From Ichthyophis bannanicus (Eukaryota > Chordata > Amphibia > Gymnophiona > Ichthyophiidae): a stretch of 64,000 bases of DNA. Position numbers and translations under genes: made by a program. This document shows, piece by piece, positions 31,311 through 41,494 of the stretch. Below the pieces are notes generated by a model. It did not search any database. It was not told the origin of the DNA and saw only the letters and a program-made list of their open reading frames with translations. Position 1 is the stretch's first letter. Every line of letters starts with the position of its first letter. The stretch is taken from NCBI GenBank assembly GCA_033557465.1, contig CM066048.1:13864305-13928304 (forward strand), written 5' to 3'.

Positions 31311-32086
31311 CTCACCCCCCCTATTTACTTCCTCCCAGGGGCAGCATGATGGTGATGCAGAACCATGTACGGAGATTCATTGCAGCATTATTTGCAAAAC
31401 TTTAGCTTGCTTTATTTTAAAATATATATGCTACCAATCTAAAATCCTAGGTGGCTTTGAAACATTTTCATGCCATTTAGTAAAACAGATGTTACAATAA
31501 AATGCATAATAAAAACCCCCCATTAAATTTGATTAATAAAAAGCCACTTATACAGAACCCCCCCCCCCCATCAGACCATCACCAAACCGCACATCAGATT
31601 TATTTTGCTATGACCAGATTATTGATGAGGAGGGAAAATATAAAATGAACTAATCCTGGTATCCATGAATTCAAACGATGGATTGGATTGTACTAGAGAT
31701 GGAAAAGTCCGGAACTCAGCAGCGGTGAAGCTATCAGGCCACTAAACAAAATTAAACTGAGACATTCCCTTAAAATTTGAAATTTCCTTTAATCTGATGT
31801 GACAAAATATTTTAAATTTCAGTCTGGCAGCATAAAGAACATAAAACTGCAAATCTCAAAGACAATACATATTTCAGTTCCCCCCAACAACCAACACCCT
31901 AAAGCACCTCCATTTCCACAAAAACAAGAGCAGCTTGGCGCCACAACACAGCACTTCCCACCCTCTGAAAAACAAGAGAGACTTTGTAAACAAGAAGGGC
32001 TTGGCAACCTCAACATAACTCCTGAAACTGCACACTGGACCAGTATGGTGTTAATGTAAATATATATTCTGCAAAAGAACAAAGCA
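31311..32086. other. No gene recognised
   Basis: The stretch is AT-rich with a C10 run near 31560. One phrase at 31336-31385 resembles 4386-4435, suggesting a further low-copy repeat. Confidence 0.4.
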
Positions 32087-33020
32087 AATGCAAGATGCTT
32101 GCACACTAAGGAGCCAAAAGAAAAAGTGAGAACCACGGCAGTTTATAATGCAATGCAGTGTTTGCCTTCGAGTCAATGCTGACTCCTGGCGACCCAGAAT
32201 CTCCTGGGTTTTCTTGACAGTGTGACTGGAAGTAGATTGCCAGGCCTTTCTTCTGAGGCAGTGGAGGGTTAAGTGACTTGCCCAAGGCCACAAAGAGTGC
32301 TAGTGGGAATCAAACCCAAATTATAATTCATTTTATTTTGTTATATACTGTGTTATGGTTCTTGCTTTTCTTTTTGAATATATATTCTGCATCCACAGAA
32401 ACCTCTCCCTCAACAATGGGTGCAGAGCAGAAGTAGGACATTCATCCACAGAACTCAATATATTAAAAAAAAATCTGATTCTGGTCATCTCAACAACAAC
32501 AACAATAAACATTCTCCAGTACCAGGCATATTGGGAACCAGTATAAAACCCTACAAAAGTCACCGAAGATCTACAAGGCCAAATCTACCATACCATACCA
32601 GGATAAATTTCCAAAACTCACATAAGGAACCTACCCAGAGAAACAACGCACTATAAATAGTGCTGTAATCCCTAGAACATGCATACACCTATTTGAAAAG
32701 CTGAACAAGTCAAATTACTACAGTACAGTACAGATTCCTATGTACAAACTCCATATTAACAGAACTCATGGCCTCAGTCACACACTCAGAACATAGACCC
32801 TCATCAAATATAGAATAAGTGACTACAACCTAAAGTAAAAATAAAAATATGTAGACAAAAATTAAATTGAATCCCCAAGAAGCCAGACTTTGCATGAAGT
32901 GCAACATCAGATAAATAAGATATGTAGTTCACCATAAAGATTGTGCAAAGTCCAATCACTAAATTGAAAATAAAATTATTTTTTCTACCTTTGTTGTGTG
33001 ATCATTTTTATTCTCTGATC
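32087..33020 (+). repeat. Unclassified interspersed repeat, copy 3 (body)
   Basis: The body is colinear with copy 2 and leads through ttctacctttg (about 32982) into the 66-bp minisatellite at 33100. The SINE at 32146-32325 interrupts it. Confidence 0.72.
32146..32325 (-). mobile_element. tRNA-derived SINE, 5'-truncated
   Basis: The body matches the SINE at 4867-5091, but the tRNA-like head is lost: the minus-strand 5' end stops in the B-box region at about 32320. Comparison with the empty site at 30545-30575 places the insertion between tttata and aaattata. Confidence 0.8.
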
Positions 33021-33099
33021 ATGCTGGTCCTGATCTGAGGCTTCTGCTTTCCTGTCTTCTCTTAGCTCTCTTTCTATGGTCTACATCCATTTACCATTT

Positions 33100-34330
33100 C
33101 TTGTCTCTTCTTTTGTTGTCTTCACTTCCTTCCATCAACCTATTTCCAGTCCTAGTAACCCTCCCCAGTATCAGCCACCTTTTCCAGTCCTCCCCGCCCA
33201 CTACCTTCCAATTTCAACCCTCTTGCATTCCCAGGACTTCCACTGGTGTCCATTCCCTTCCAGCCCCCCTCTTTCCCCTCTATCCAGCCCCTTCTAGTCC
33301 AAATGCCATCCCAGGGCCAGTGTCCCCTTCCTTCCAGCTCCCACCCCCATCACCCAGCTACCTACCAGTCCCATCACAAGTGTCAGCTCCCTTCCATCCC
33401 CTCCAGTCCCATCTGCAGATATCAGCTCCCTTCCATCCCTCTCCTCCCTTTCCTAGTCTCATCACCCTTCAAGTCCACCTCCAGTACCATCCCCAGGTAT
33501 CAGCTCCTTTCCAGCCCCCTCCTCCCCCCATGTCAGCCCCCTTCCAGCCCCCTTGCAGACCACACCTTCCTTTGTCAGTTCTCTTCCAGCTCCCTCCTAC
33601 TCCAGTGTCAACCCAGTTGCAGACCCCACCTTCCCATCATATCAATTCCCTTTTAGCCCCCTCCTCCCCTGTGCCGTCCCCATTGCAGACCCCACCTTCC
33701 CTTGTCAGTTCTCTTCCAGCTCCTTCCTCCTACAGTGTCAACCCAGTTGCAGACCCCACCTTCCCATCATGTCAATTCCCTTTTAGCTCCCTCCTCCCCT
33801 GTGTCATCCCCATTGCAGATCCCACCTTCCCCTCATATCAATTCCCTTCCAGCCTCCTCCTCCCCCTGTGTCATCCCCATTACAGAACCCACCTTCCCCT
33901 CACATCAATTCCGTTTGAGCCCCCTTCTCCCCTGGATCAGCCCCATTGCACACTCCACCTTCTCTTGTCAGTTCCCTTCCAGCCTCCTCCTCCCACAGTG
34001 TCAGTCCCCCCTCCCCCAGTGTCAACCCAGTTGCAGACCTCATCTTCCCGTCATGTCAATTCCCTTCCAGCCCCCTCCTCCCCCTGTGTCATCCCCATTG
34101 CAGACCCAGCCTTCCCCTCATGTCAGTTCCCTTCCAGCCCCCCCATCAGCTCAGTTGCAGACCCCACCTTTCCCTTGTCAATTATCTTCCAGCCCCCTCC
34201 CCCACCCCATGTCAGCCCTCTTGCAGATCTCACCTTTCCCTTGTCAATTCCCTTCCAGCCCCCTCCTCCCCTCTCCCTGTGTCAGCCTGCTACCAACTCC
34301 CACCTTCCCCCATGCTAATTCCTCAATACA
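33100..34330 (+). repeat. Pyrimidine-rich minisatellite, about 66-bp period
   Basis: Repeated anchors gtgtca/gtgccg followed by cc-attgcaga occur at 33605, 33671, 33735, 33801 and 33868, giving 64-67 bp spacing. Each unit also has tcaattcccttccagcc and cctcctcccc. The array is almost free of stops in all plus frames, so 319- and 405-codon Pro-rich frames arise that I do not call genes. Confidence 0.85.
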
Positions 34331-34614
34331 GACTCACTACCTCCTGTTCCTGCAGCCGTGGCTCCCTGCCTCTCAGAGAACCGCGCCTGTGCTGGTAATC
34401 TGCAGTTTAAATAAAAAAGAAGCCAGTGCGGAGCATTCCCGCCTCTTGAACGATTCCGTGCCGCTTCCTCCCACCCCCAAGAGAAGTTTGATAAGGGTCT
34501 TGTCCTTGCTTCCTTGCGAGTGCAAGTGGCAGCTCTCACCTGTTTCTGGGATCCTTTCGCAGGCCGCTCCATTGCGTTTCACTCAGATATTGGTTGGTTC
34601 TTGCAGGGGGTGTG

Positions 34615-35801
34615 ATGTTTGCACCCACCCCGGCTCACCGTTGTCCCGCCTTGGGATCTGACCCTCGTGCTACAGCATCTTATGCAGCCTCCCTCTGAGC
34701 CATTGGCCAGGGTAACATTATGGGATTTGTCCGTCAATGTGGCCTTCCTCGTTCCGGTCACTTCAGCTCACCGAGTATCTGAGCTCCAGGTTCTGTTCAG
34801 CCAGGAGCTGTTACTAGTCTTCTCTCTGGAGGGTGTCTCTCTTTGGCCAGTGCCCTGTTTCCTCCTGAAGGTTCTCACGGTGTACCACCTAAATCAGACA
34901 ATTTAGCTCACTTCCTTCCCAAAAGAGCTTTGCTCTGGGAGCGACAGCAGGCTCCAGACGATTGATGTCCGTCGAGTCTTGAGATGCTGCCTCAAAGTCA
35001 CTGAGGTGTTCCAAAAAACAATTGTTTTTGTTCTGTTTTCTGGCCCCCGCAAAGGCCTGGCCACGTTCAAATCTTCCATTGCTTACTGGATTAAGCAAGC
35101 CATCGAGTCCGCTTATATCCTGTGCAGACTGCCCGTGCTTGTAGGGTTCCAGGGTCACTCAACACATGCTCAAGCGTCTTCCTGGGTGGAACAGTCGCAG
35201 GTAGCCCCCCTTGACATTTGTTGGGTGGTGACGTGGTCTTCTTTGTCCACCTTTGCTCGTCATTATTGCCTAGACCTCCAAACAAGAGCGTCAGCGCAAT
35301 TTGGGGCTTCTGTGGCGACAATGACTGTGTCTTCCCGCCCTAGTCCATTTGTCTGGACTGGTCTAGCAGGATTAGTTGGAAGGAGAAATTTCACTTACTG
35401 TTAATTTCCTTTCCTGGAATCCGGCTAGACCAGTCTAGTACACATCCTCTCTGTATGCTCATGGATCGCCGCCTTTTCTTAGAGCCATTATGTCAGGGCG
35501 GCCAGGCGCATAGTTGCAGTTTTTCTCTGTCCTCGTTCTGGAGCAGATTGTACATATGAATTCTAATGCTGTACATAGTTACACCTTTGTGCAGTTGTTC
35601 ATAACCAGATCGTTTCACAGCTTTTGCAGGATTCTACTGAAGGCGATCCCTAGGGGATCCTTTATAGGTACTAGGGCTGGTCACAGAAGCTTTTGTTATT
35701 TTCTGTCTCTAACATCTGCTGGCAGGGGGATATAACCCATTTGTCTAGACTGGTCTAGCAGGATTCCAGGAAAAGAAATTAACGGTAAGTGAAATTTCTC
35801 C
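34615..35801 (+). mobile_element. DIRS 3' end relic (family B) with inverted repeats
   Basis: A recombinase relic (34615-35290) is followed by an internal complementary region (about 35342-35440) and a right terminal repeat (about 35738-35801). Each arm carries ctggtctagcaggatt. The internal region reads through a junction at about ttggaa/ggagaaat, whose second half is the complement of the right end. CR1 sequence starts immediately after 35801, so the right end lies in the CR1 shared with the next element. The left part is missing. Confidence 0.78.
34619..35290 (+). pseudogene. DIRS tyrosine recombinase catalytic domain, inactivated
   Basis: The frames read VPPWDLTLVLQHL, TSAHRVSELQVL (catalytic Arg region) and LDICWVVTWSSLSTFARHY with the nucleophilic Tyr. 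The box usually His-x-x-Arg reads HSTH, so the second catalytic Arg is lost. A stop near 34904 and a frameshift near 34978 add to the decay. Confidence 0.78.
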
Positions 35802-35875
35802 ATCAACTGGCTCACCTTTATCTACCTGTTTATTCACACCTTCAAAAAATATATATAACAGATATTAAGACAGGG

Positions 35876-36037
35876 CTATCTCCAGGAACAAGCAGGAATA
35901 AGTCCTCACATATGGGTAAGTCGGAACCGACGGAGCCCGCGCGGGAAAGCTCCCCAGCTTTTCAGATGAAAAGCTTTTGGGGCTTCCCACAGCGCATGCG
36001 CGCTGCCTTCCCGCCTTCCTTACCAGCTCTCTTCAGT
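35876..36037 (+). repeat. Left inverted terminal repeat (DIRS 35876)
   Basis: About 155 bp match the complement of 41311-41468 almost without mismatch; the main difference is a short indel in the first 25 bases (aacaagcagg versus aacagcagg). It presumably holds the element's promoter. Confidence 0.92.
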
Positions 36038-36263
36038 TTCTCTTTTTCCGCAGAGCCAGCAGGTCGTGTTCCTGTCACCGCTGAAGAGATTGTTATTTTA
36101 ATTTGTTTCTTTTGACCGCGTACCTGCCTTCCCCATACCAAAACCGGTACTGCCGGTCTCTCTTTCTTTCTTTAAAAAAAAAATAAAAAAAATCTCTTTT
36201 TTTATTTTCTCAGCACAGCTTGGTAACTTTTGTTAGGCCTTCAGGCCTACACAAATTCTCCTC

Positions 36264-38071
36264 ATGGAGAAACCAGCCCCTGTTTTTAAAAAGTGTACCA
36301 AGTGCAATGCTGTTATTTCTCTCACAGACACCCATGAATGGTGTCTTAAATGTTTAGGACCTGACCATTCCATACCGGACTGCCCATTCTGCTCCCAGAT
36401 GTCTAAACGTGGTATGCAGAACCGGGCCAACAAGTTCCATGTGCTGTTTGCTTCAGATAATCCAGCATCACAGTCATCCAGGTCTTCCTCTCCGGATGGA
36501 TCTCAGGTAACCAAACTTTCTGTGGGCAAATCCTCTAAAAGCAAATCTCTTTCAAAAGATCGAGAGGCTCTCAATCTTGAGTTCGAGGATTCTGCCCAGA
36601 CCAAAAAACCCCGGTGAGAGGCTCCGGCCTCCAAAGTATCACCTATGGGGTTACAGGTTGACATCGATGGCACGGCCTCGACTGATCACCTGTTAGACTG
36701 CTCTGGGGTACCGGTCGATACCGGTACCGACATCCAGGCAGCAGTGGCGTCCATGGGCAATACTGTCCAGACCATGCAGCAGGCCGTTTTGGCTTTCATT
36801 AAGGCTGCGACGCCCTCGGTACCGATTCCATCGGTACCGACCCCGGTTCCGGTATCCACACCGGAACCGAGACCATCGACTTCCAAGCGTCGATCGGTTC
36901 CGCTTGCTGGATTCAGGCTTTTGCCCGATACCAATCCCATGCCCGATACGCCCGATGTCGATATCGATCGGTACGCGTATCGTGCATTGCAAGCACAGAG
37001 AGAATACTCAGATTCTTCTGATGAGTTCAATTCCTCTGATGACTCTGCTGAGTTTGATCTTCCTGAGGAGCCCTCTTCTCTAAAGAGGAGGATGTCTCCT
37101 CCAGAGGATTTATCCTTTCAGGATTTCATTGTTGATGTAGCTAAAGCACTTTCTATTGCTACATCTGCTGAAAAGGAACCCAGATAAAAAAATTGGATAT
37201 TTTAGGATACTCTAAACCTCCTAAAGAGGCAGTTACTCTGCCTATCCATGAAATCCTTCAAGAACACTTGATGGATTTGTGGGAGACTCCTCTAACCCTG
37301 TCTCCTTATTCCCGTAGGTTGGACACCATGTACCGGGTCCCTCCTTCTCCTGGGTTTCAAAAGACTCAGCTGCCTCACCACTCCATTGTGGTGAAGTCTG
37401 CTATGAAGAAGATAAAGAGTCCTAAAAGGCATTCCTCTACCCCTCCAGGGCGAGAATGTAAGACCCTCGACTCTTTTGGTAGAAAGATCTTTCAGGCTAG
37501 TATGCTTATAGCCAGGATCAATTCTTACAGCCTTTATATGGGCATGTTTCTCAGAGAACTTGCCCTAAAAGTACGGCATTTAGCCCCCTTTATCCCTGAG
37601 GATAAAAAGGAGGACTTCACTACTCTGGTGACACAACTTTCAGAGGTCTCCAAGTTTTCCAACAGGGCAGCCTTTGATTCCTTTGAGGTTGCTGGCAGGG
37701 CTTCGGGAATCGCTATTGCAGCCCGACGTCTTGCTTGGCTCCAGGCTTCTGACCTAGAACCCTGGGTCATGGATGGCTTAAGGAATCTGCCCTGTACAGG
37801 AGAGAACTTATTTGGTGAGGACTGGCAAATTAAAGCTCAAATGGACGCAGAAAATGCCACTCTAGATAGACTTTCTAAGTCTACTTCTACTCCTGCCAAA
37901 AAGAAACCTTTTAAAAGGCCGTACTACAAGAAGGCCAGATTTTCCACAAATACTGGCCAACAATCTTCTCAGCCTCGCTTTGCTGCTAAACGTCAGCAAT
38001 CTAAGCAAGTAAAGTCAAAGTCTGCAGTGTCTGCTACACCCCAGCAGGCTCAACCCCCTCAGGGGTTTTGA
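36264..38071 (+). pseudogene. DIRS gag (family A), one stop and one frameshift
   Basis: Frames 36264-36617, 36645-37187 and 37193-38071 read about 600 residues. The head has Cys-x2-Cys-x12-Cys-x2-Cys-x9-Cys-x2-Cys (CTKC, CLKC, CPFC), a likely zinc-binding module. A Ser/Lys-rich region, an acidic middle and the MSPPEDLSFQDFI block follow, then a conserved C-terminal domain (PGFQKTQLPHHS, WLQASDLEPWV, CTGENLFGEDW). The stop at 36615-36617 is TGA where the relative at 18680-18710 has an Arg codon. The frameshift is at an A7 tract near 37186-37192. Confidence 0.85.
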
Positions 38072-38072
38072 C

Positions 38073-39995
38073 TTGCCCCTAGAGAACTTACCATTTCTGG
38101 CTCTGGAACAACCAGAGCCTCTCACCATACCGGGAAGGTTAGCTCACTTTGCTCCCAGATGGGAGCAAATAACATCAGAGCAATGGACCCTCTCTATCAT
38201 CAGAGAGGGCTACAAACTTCATTTCTCCAGCCTTCCTCCCCATACCATGGTGAGGCAATTCAGTTCTCCCCCATCTCTTCTGACCCTGTTGGGTCAGGAA
38301 GTCTCCTCTCTCCTTGCCCAAGGGGCAATAGAGGAGGTTCCTCTTCCTCAACAGGGGTTAGGGTTCTACTCCCCTTATTTTCTCATAACAAAGAAGACAG
38401 GGGGCTTCAGACCTATCCTAGATCTGAGAGAATTGAACAAGTTTCTATTCAAGGAGAAATTCAAAATGCTCTCTCTGGGCATTCTCCTTCCATACCTTCA
38501 GAGTCAGGATTGGCTTTGTTCTCTAGATCTCAAGGATGCGTACACTCATATACTCATCCATCCATCCCACAGAAAATATCTTCGATTTCTGTTCCAGGGA
38601 AAACATTTCCAATACAGAGTACTTCCCTTCGGTCTCGCCTCTGCTCCAAGAGTATTCACAAAATGCATGGCAGTCGTAGCCGCATTTCTAAGAGGCATGG
38701 GAATCTTCGTGTTCCCATATCTGGACGACTGGCTCATCCGAGCTCCATCTCAGTCAGAAGTCCAGATTTCCTTGGACCGCACAAGGCGTATTCTTCAATA
38801 TCTGGGACTTGTGGTAAACATTCCCAAGTCCCAACTCATCCCTACTCAGTCCCTGAAATTCATAGGGGCTTATCTGGATTCCACCACTGCAAGGGCCTAC
38901 CCTCCTCTGGTCCGAGGCCAACGGCTAATAAGCTTGGCCTCCCAGGCTCAGTCCAGAAGTCACTTGTCAGCCAGAGAAATGCTGCAACTTCTGGGCCACA
39001 TGGCCTCCACGGTTCATGTGGTGCCCTATGCTCGTCTCCATATGAGAACAGCTCAATGGACATTGGCCACCCAGTGGTCTCAAGCATCGGGACTGCTGTC
39101 AGACCAGGTACTCACCTCAAAACGTCTGTTTTGGTCTCTCCAGTGGTGGACATCCTCCAAAAATCTGTTGTTGGGGACCCCCTTCCAACCTTCGTTGCCC
39201 CAAGCAACCCTCACAACAGATGCCTCCCAAACAGGGTGGGGAGCTCATCTTCAACATCTCTCCACTCAGGGAACCTGGTCTCTCCAAGAGACCACCCTTC
39301 ATATCAACCTTCTGGAACTGCGAGCAATCTTCCTTGCCCTCACAGTCTTCCATACCCTCCTTGCCAACCTGACTGTCCTAGTTCAGACAGACAATCAGGT
39401 GGCCATGTTCTATGTCAACAAGCAAGGAGGGACGGGCTCTCTGTCGCTTTGCAACGAAGCTCTCAGATTATGGGCTTTCGCCAGAGAGCATCAAATTCAT
39501 CTTCTGGCAGTGTATCTTCCAGGAGTTCAAAACTCTCGGGCAGACAGACTCAGTCGAGTTCTGCTTCCACACGAGTGGTCCCTGCATATGGACCAGATAC
39601 ACAGAATCTTCCAGGAATGGGGGACCCCGGACATAGACCTCTTTGCAAGTCCGTGGAATGCCAAACTTCCCCGGTTCTGTTCCAGGACTCCGTGTCAGGG
39701 AGCTCAGGCCAACGACGCCTTTCTCCTGCATTGGGGTCAGGAATTCCTGTATGCTTTTCCACCCATTCCTTTGATTCCCAAGACTCTGTTCAAACTTCAG
39801 AGGGATCACGGGTCGATGATCCTTATAGCTCCACGCTGGCCACGCCAAGTGTGGTTCCCTCTACTTCTACAGCTCTCCCAGGGCTCCTCCCTGGACCTGG
39901 GAGCTGCGCCAGACCTTCTGTCTCAGGAGAAAGGGACTTTGTGGCACCCAAACCCCAAGTCCCTACATCTCCGAGCTTGGTTACTGAAGGCTTAA
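38073..39995 (+). CDS. DIRS reverse transcriptase-RNase H, intact
   Basis: The 640-codon frame has no defect. RT blocks include LGFYSPYFLITKKTGGFRPI, LCSLDLKDAYTHI, VLPFGLASAPRVF and the catalytic YLDD at residues 216-219. RNase H follows with a plausible catalytic tetrad D383 (TTDAS), E415 (LLELRAI), D440 (QTDNQ) and D491 (SRADRLSR). A further conserved domain (DIDLFASPWNAKLP, YAFPPIPLIPKTL, LIAPRWPRQVWF) fills residues about 515-600; in DIRS literature this position holds a methyltransferase-like domain. The listed first codon is TTG, overlapping the end of gag, so initiation is unresolved. The product should copy element RNA into circular DNA. Confidence 0.92.
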   Translation: MPLENLPFLALEQPEPLTIPGRLAHFAPRWEQITSEQWTLSIIREGYKLHFSSLPPHTMVRQFSSPPSLLTLLGQEVSSLLAQGAIEEVPLPQQGLGFYSPYFLITKKTGGFRPILDLRELNKFLFKEKFKMLSLGILLPYLQSQDWLCSLDLKDAYTHILIHPSHRKYLRFLFQGKHFQYRVLPFGLASAPRVFTKCMAVVAAFLRGMGIFVFPYLDDWLIRAPSQSEVQISLDRTRRILQYLGLVVNIPKSQLIPTQSLKFIGAYLDSTTARAYPPLVRGQRLISLASQAQSRSHLSAREMLQLLGHMASTVHVVPYARLHMRTAQWTLATQWSQASGLLSDQVLTSKRLFWSLQWWTSSKNLLLGTPFQPSLPQATLTTDASQTGWGAHLQHLSTQGTWSLQETTLHINLLELRAIFLALTVFHTLLANLTVLVQTDNQVAMFYVNKQGGTGSLSLCNEALRLWAFAREHQIHLLAVYLPGVQNSRADRLSRVLLPHEWSLHMDQIHRIFQEWGTPDIDLFASPWNAKLPRFCSRTPCQGAQANDAFLLHWGQEFLYAFPPIPLIPKTLFKLQRDHGSMILIAPRWPRQVWFPLLLQLSQGSSLDLGAAPDLLSQEKGTLWHPNPKSLHLRAWLLKA

Positions 39996-41032
39996 GCCTT
40001 CATGAGTTTAATCTTTCTCAGCCAGTGAAAGATATCCTTCATGCCTCTAGGAAACCCTCTACCAGGCGTTCCTATGCTTTCAAATGGAAACGTTTTTCCA
40101 TTTGGTGTGCTCAACAGGGTCTTGACCCTCTGGCACTTCCTTTGAATTCTCTACTAGACTATCTCCTGCATCTTTCCAATGCAGGCCTCAAGACGAATTC
40201 AGTACGAGTCCATTTAAGTGCTATTGCAGCATCCTTAAAACCTATAAATGGACAACCTGTCTCCTCTCATCCTCTCGTTGCAAGGTTCATGAGAGGCCTG
40301 ACCCTAACTAAACCTCCCATCCGACCTCCGCCGGTAGCATGGGATTTGAACCTAGTTCTAGGTCAGCTTATGAAACCACCTTTTGAGCCTTTGGACTCTA
40401 CCTCCTTGAAATTTCTTTCCTGGAAGGTTCTTTTCCTTATTGCAGTCACTTCGGCTCGCCGCATCAGTGAACTGCAGGCTTTGGTGGCTAATCCACCTTA
40501 TACCAGATTTCATCATGATAAGGAGGTCCTTAGGACGAATCCCCACTTTATGCCCAAAGTGGTCTCGCCTTTTCATCTTAATCAAGAGGTATATCTACCT
40601 GTTTTTTTCCCGGCTCCTCATGCATCCAGTGCAGAGAGGAACCTTCATACTCTTGACTGTAAAAGAGCTCTCGCCTTTTACCTCAACAGGACTCAGCCAC
40701 ATCGAAAGTCTTCCCAACTTTTTGTGGCTTTTGATCCTTCTCATTTGGGACTTCCAGTCTCCAAACGTACACTTTCCAATTGGATTGCTCAGTGTATTTC
40801 TTTTGCTTACCAGAGTAAGAACATTTCTCTGGAAGGCCATGTCACAGCTCACAATGTGAGAGCCATGGCTACTTCTATAGCTCATCTTCACTCTGTATCC
40901 ATAGATCAGATCTGTCGAGCAGCCACTTGGGCCTCGGTTCATACCTTCACAGCCCATTACTGTTTGGACAAGGACTCCCACCGGGATGCCTTGTTTGGTC
41001 AGGCTGTCCTCAAACACCTGTTCCATACTTAA
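39986..41032 (+). CDS. DIRS tyrosine recombinase, intact
   Basis: This frame (-1 relative to RT-RNase H) overlaps the last codons of the upstream gene and stays open to 41032. It has a SAM-like N-terminal domain (ILHASRKPSTRR, AFKWKRFSIWC) and a catalytic domain with Arg in SARRISELQAL, a His-x-x-Arg box (HNVR) and the nucleophilic Tyr in HYCLD at 40958-40960. The enzyme should integrate the circular intermediate. The frame is also open upstream through the RT gene from 38159, so the true start is not decided; frameshift or internal initiation are both possible. Confidence 0.9.
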   Translation, partial: EGLSLHEFNLSQPVKDILHASRKPSTRRSYAFKWKRFSIWCAQQGLDPLALPLNSLLDYLLHLSNAGLKTNSVRVHLSAIAASLKPINGQPVSSHPLVARFMRGLTLTKPPIRPPPVAWDLNLVLGQLMKPPFEPLDSTSLKFLSWKVLFLIAVTSARRISELQALVANPPYTRFHHDKEVLRTNPHFMPKVVSPFHLNQEVYLPVFFPAPHASSAERNLHTLDCKRALAFYLNRTQPHRKSSQLFVAFDPSHLGLPVSKRTLSNWIAQCISFAYQSKNISLEGHVTAHNVRAMATSIAHLHSVSIDQICRAATWASVHTFTAHYCLDKDSHRDALFGQAVLKHLFHT

Positions 41033-41130
41033 GCAACTCCTGCCCACCTTCCCTGAATGGATGCCTGAGATCCATACGAAGATGGTTTACCCTTGGAGGG
41101 GGATCTCCCAGGCATCTTAGCTAGGGAGTC

Positions 41131-41227
41131 CCCATATGTGAGGACTTATTCCTGCTTGTTCCTGGAGATAGCACAGTTACTTACCTGTAACAGGTGATCT
41201 CTGGGAACAGCAGGAATTAGTCCTCAC
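41131..41227 (+). repeat. Internal complementary region (circle-junction copy)
   Basis: Bases 41131-41171 are the complement of the element's left end (ctatctcc at 35876 onward) and 41172-41227 the complement of its right end (up to gtaactgtg at 41494). The two halves meet between 41171 and 41172, so the region is the reverse complement of the right end joined to the left end. Confidence 0.9.
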
Positions 41228-41310
41228 AACCCACCCACCTCCCCTAGGAGTTGTATCTTCTATCTATCTACCTTCCTTTCCTCTCTCTATTGTCTCAGCT
41301 ATAAACTCGA

Positions 41311-41494
41311 ACTGAAGAGAGCTGGTAAGGAAGGCGGGAAGGCAGCGCGCATGCGCTGTGGGAAGCCCCAAAAGCTTTTCATCTGAAAAGCTGGGGAGCT
41401 TTCCCGCGCGGGCTCCGTCGGTTCCGACTTACCCATATGTGAGGACTAATTCCTGCTGTTCCCAGAGATCACCTATTACAGGTAAGTAACTGTG
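41311..41494 (+). repeat. Right inverted terminal repeat (DIRS 35876)
   Basis: This pairs with 35876-36037. It extends beyond the shared part by about 25 bases (acctattacaggtaagtaac), which pair only with the internal complementary region. Confidence 0.92.

Larger units (their letters stand above)
35876..41494 (+). mobile_element. DIRS-like retrotransposon, family A, complete
   Basis: The 5,619-bp element has near-identical inverted terminal repeats (35876-36037 and 41311-41494), gag, RT-RNase H, recombinase and an internal complementary region (41131-41227). Target CR1 sequence on each side joins exactly, without duplication; one base (c) at the right junction is ambiguous. RT-RNase H and recombinase frames are open. 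Gag has one stop and one frameshift. This is the youngest DIRS copy in the window. Confidence 0.92.

Noticed and set aside
33101..34661. Open frames of 405 and 319 codons rich in Pro and Ser
   Set aside because: They arise from a stop-poor pyrimidine minisatellite; several frames are open at once and the frames follow the repeat unit, not a protein.
38159..39980. N-terminal half of the 957-codon frame that ends in the recombinase
   Set aside because: It overlaps the intact RT-RNase H in another frame and has no homology of its own; only the part from about 39986 is the recombinase.
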